From: an uncultured Ruminococcus sp.
GTDB taxonomy: Bacteria > Bacillota > Clostridia > Oscillospirales > CAG-272
NCBI GenBank assembly: GCA_902765885.1
Contig: CACXBN010000218.1
Coordinates: forward strand, 1 to 7,703
Length of the DNA: 7,703 nucleotides
Direction of reading: 5' to 3'
This document shows, piece after piece, positions 6,066-7,703 of the stretch (positions within the stretch are counted from its first letter, which is position 1; each line of letters begins with the position of its first letter). The notes beneath the pieces were generated by a model. That model was not told where the DNA came from, did no database searches, and was given only the letters and a program-made list of their open reading frames with translations. The position numbers were made by a program, and so were the translations under genes.

Positions 6066-7703
6066 TTATCTTATTTTCCTCCTGCGGCTGAGCAAAATCA
6101 CAAGCGTGGCTGCCGCAGCGATAAGCGAAAGTCCCCCTATTGCAATGGCTGCAATCTGTCTTGCCGAAAGTCTGAACGGTGCAGCCTTTATGACCTCACC
6201 GCATCTTTCACATATTATGCCGCCGTCTTCAAGATCCACGGGGATATGTCCGAGAGGAAGGATATCGTATTCTTTTTCTTCTCCGCATACGGTGCATTTC
6301 ATTGTCCTTTTGCCGTATTCGGTGCATGTGGGCTCCACAAGACCTGTTTCGACAAAATCATGCCCTTCAGCCTCTCTTATCTCTTCGACCTTATCTCCGC
6401 ACACTTTGCATATCCTTATGAGGATACCGTCCTCGGTATGTGTGGCCTCCCTGTCCTCTGTCACTTCATAGTCATGGCCTGAAACCGGAAGTATCTCCGT
6501 ATATTCGTCTCCGCATACTGAACAGATATACTTTGCATATCCTTCTTCCGTGCACGTTGAAGGGCTCTCATCGATAAGTTCATAATTGTGCCCCTCGCCG
6601 TAGATCTCCTCTTTTTCTTCGATTCCGCATTTTCTGCATCTTTTCAAAGTGATTCCGTTCTCGGTATGTGTGGGCTTTGTTTCGGAAATTATCTCGAAAT
6701 CATGCCCGGTAGCAGGAAGAGTTTCGGTATATTCATGGGAATCGCACGGATAACCCTTGTTATTAAGGCTGTACGTGATCTGGCAGACATAATTCACATA
6801 TCCGCCTTCCGTACATGTCGGTTCTTTCGAGTCTGTCTTTCTCCAAAAATGTCCTTCCGGGTCTGGTTCAAGTGATCTGGTTCCGCTTTTGATTCCGCAA
6901 ATCGAACATCTTCTCGATTCTGTTCCCGTAAACATGCAGTTTGACGGATAATCACGCTCATAATCTCCGAAAACGTGTTCATGATCAAGGTAATATGATG
7001 CAAGAGCATCAGCTTCGGCCTGCGCTATCTTCTTCAGATTATCATCACTGTCAAGCACCGACAGGTCAAACGAATTGGTAAGATATCCGTGCTCTATGAT
7101 AATAGACGGAATGCCGAATTTGGAAGCCCATGTATTCAGAGAATAATAATCACTGACTGTCCCGTATTCAGCAGCCCCCGGCATATCCCACTGATGTTCA
7201 TCGTTCCAGTAATACACCCCAAGTGCATCACCCGTATCGTACCTGATCTGGACTTTTCCCCTGGGAATTCCCACTGAGGAATAAATATTGTCGAGTATCA
7301 TCCCGGCAAGATCCGATGCATTGTATCTTTCAATCAACGAAACGAAGGTAGTTGCACCGCTTACATATGTTTCCGCCACGGTGTTACAGTGCATGGAAAG
7401 AATAACGTCCGCACCGCCTTCCGCTGCACTGAGCGCTCTTTGCGGAAATTTGAGAAGGATATCATCCTCACGTGTCATAACGACCCTGAAATTGCCATTC
7501 TCCTCAAGAGCCGCTTTGAGATATTCAGAAAGTTTCATATTGTACACTTTTTCGGCGTAAGTTCCTTTATCAGATCCTCCGTCGATTCCTCCGTGACCGG
7601 GATCGATTGCAACAACTATTTTGCCCTCTGCCTCATAGTCGGCACTTATATACAAAGACATGGCACATAACAATATGAAAAAGCAAATTACTGCTGATGA
7701 TAA
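6066..7703 (-). CDS. Exported N-acetylmuramoyl-L-alanine amidase (Amidase_3) with Cys/His repeat tail and C-terminal membrane anchor; 5' end beyond window
   Basis: Zinc amidase that cleaves the bond between N-acetylmuramic acid and L-alanine of peptidoglycan stem peptides, acting outside the membrane. Residues are numbered from the first codon in the window (7703). The frame is open to the edge and encodes a hydrophobic stretch (about 1-20) ending in SLYISA, a probable signal peptide or N-terminal anchor whose start codon is off the window; a TTG at 7673 is in frame but would cut this signal. The Amidase_3 domain spans about 28-240. Ligand and catalytic candidates are H37 in DPGHGG, E51 in AEKVYN, H105 in SMHCN, and E204 in IIIEHGYLTN. 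Residues 241-506 are Cys/His repeats described separately. A hydrophobic segment (516-538) follows, then the basic tail SRRRKIR, giving a C-terminal membrane anchor; no LPxTG motif is seen. It is the first gene in view, 22 bp before the AEC carrier. The role (wall remodelling, separation, sporulation) cannot be decided. Amidase assignment is firm. Confidence 0.93.
   Translation of the reverse strand, partial: LSSAVICFFILLCAMSLYISADYEAEGKIVVAIDPGHGGIDGGSDKGTYAEKVYNMKLSEYLKAALEENGNFRVVMTREDDILLKFPQRALSAAEGGADVILSMHCNTVAETYVSGATTFVSLIERYNASDLAGMILDNIYSSVGIPRGKVQIRYDTGDALGVYYWNDEHQWDMPGAAEYGTVSDYYSLNTWASKFGIPSIIIEHGYLTNSFDLSVLDSDDNLKKIAQAEADALASYYLDHEHVFGDYERDYPSNCMFTGTESRRCSICGIKSGTRSLEPDPEGHFWRKTDSKEPTCTEGGYVNYVCQITYSLNNKGYPCDSHEYTETLPATGHDFEIISETKPTHTENGITLKRCRKCGIEEKEEIYGEGHNYELIDESPSTCTEEGYAKYICSVCGDEYTEILPVSGHDYEVTEDREATHTEDGILIRICKVCGDKVEEIREAEGHDFVETGLVEPTCTEYGKRTMKCTVCGEEKEYDILPLGHIPVDLEDGGIICERCGEVIKAAPFRLSARQIAAIAIGGLSLIAAAATLVILLSRRRKIR
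6186..6983 (-). repeat. Tandem Cys/His (GH-CxxC) protein repeats in the amidase tail: six units plus a remnant
   Basis: The units cover protein residues 241-285, 286-334, 335-372, 373-410, 411-448, 449-486 and a partial 487-506. Units 3-6 (bases 6701-6246) are each exactly 38 residues (114 bp) and keep four potential metal ligands in the spacing C/H-x9-C-x2-C-x12-H. The ligands are H346/C356/C359/H372, C384/C394/C397/H410, H422/C432/C435/H448 and C460/C470/C473/H486. Unit 1 has C256/C266/C269/H285 with a longer last spacing. Unit 2 has its CxxC split by an insertion (C307 and C320). The remnant keeps only C498/C501. Similar GH...TCTE-G...CxxCG repeats occur in many Firmicutes surface proteins. 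Zinc binding and structural stacking are inferred from the ligand pattern. Confidence 0.88.

Noticed and set aside
6246..6701. Regular 114-bp periodicity considered as a CRISPR or non-coding tandem repeat
   Set aside because: The period is a multiple of three within an intact reading frame, the units differ at many bases, and the conservation is at amino-acid level. It is a protein repeat.
6794..7009. Short minus-strand frame of 71 codons inside the amidase
   Set aside because: It overlaps the amidase repeat region in another frame, has no ribosome binding site that I can see, and no recognisable content.

Overview
The window is a densely packed, single-strand gene block from a bacterium. 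All six protein genes lie on the minus strand, so it is transcribed from right to left. Gaps between genes are 0 to 41 bp, and I see no convincing internal promoter or terminator, so this looks like part of one long operon. The probable host is an anaerobic, Clostridia-like Bacillota. The reasons are the AGGAG-type ribosome binding sites, the moderate to low GC, a PF06838 'methionine gamma-lyase family' (YnbB-like) protein, a Ktr-type potassium uptake system, and a cell-wall amidase carrying the GH/CxxC repeats that are common in surface proteins of gut Firmicutes. I cannot name the genus.

In transcription order the layout is as follows. (1) Bases 7703-6066 hold an exported N-acetylmuramoyl-L-alanine amidase (Amidase_3). 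Its 5' end lies beyond the right edge. It has a tail of six four-ligand Cys/His repeats plus a remnant, then a C-terminal membrane anchor. (2) Bases 6043-5102 encode an AEC-family (auxin efflux carrier type) membrane transporter. (3) Bases 5082-3175 encode MnmG (GidA), the FAD enzyme that modifies the wobble uridine of tRNA. (4) Bases 3174-1870 encode a PLP-dependent lyase of the methionine gamma-lyase/'aluminium resistance' family, whose ATG directly abuts the mnmG stop codon. (5) Bases 1828-521 encode KtrB, the K+ translocating subunit. (6) Bases 485-1 encode the N-terminal 161 residues of KtrA, the cytosolic RCK gating subunit, which runs off the left edge.

The only obvious functional pair is KtrB-KtrA, which together form a potassium uptake complex. 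The other genes (wall hydrolase, small-molecule carrier, tRNA modification, amino-acid PLP enzyme) look like a housekeeping assembly grouped by co-transcription rather than one pathway. MnmG is away from its frequent neighbours mnmE and rsmG, at least within this window.

I did not find a convincing undescribed system. The most distinctive element is the amidase tail. Four consecutive repeats of exactly 38 residues keep an invariant C/H-x9-C-x2-C-x12-H spacing, and they alternate between two subtypes, which suggests an array of extracytoplasmic metal-binding knuckles built by duplication of a two-unit block. There are no RNA genes, CRISPR arrays, mobile elements or gene-free stretches longer than 41 bp.
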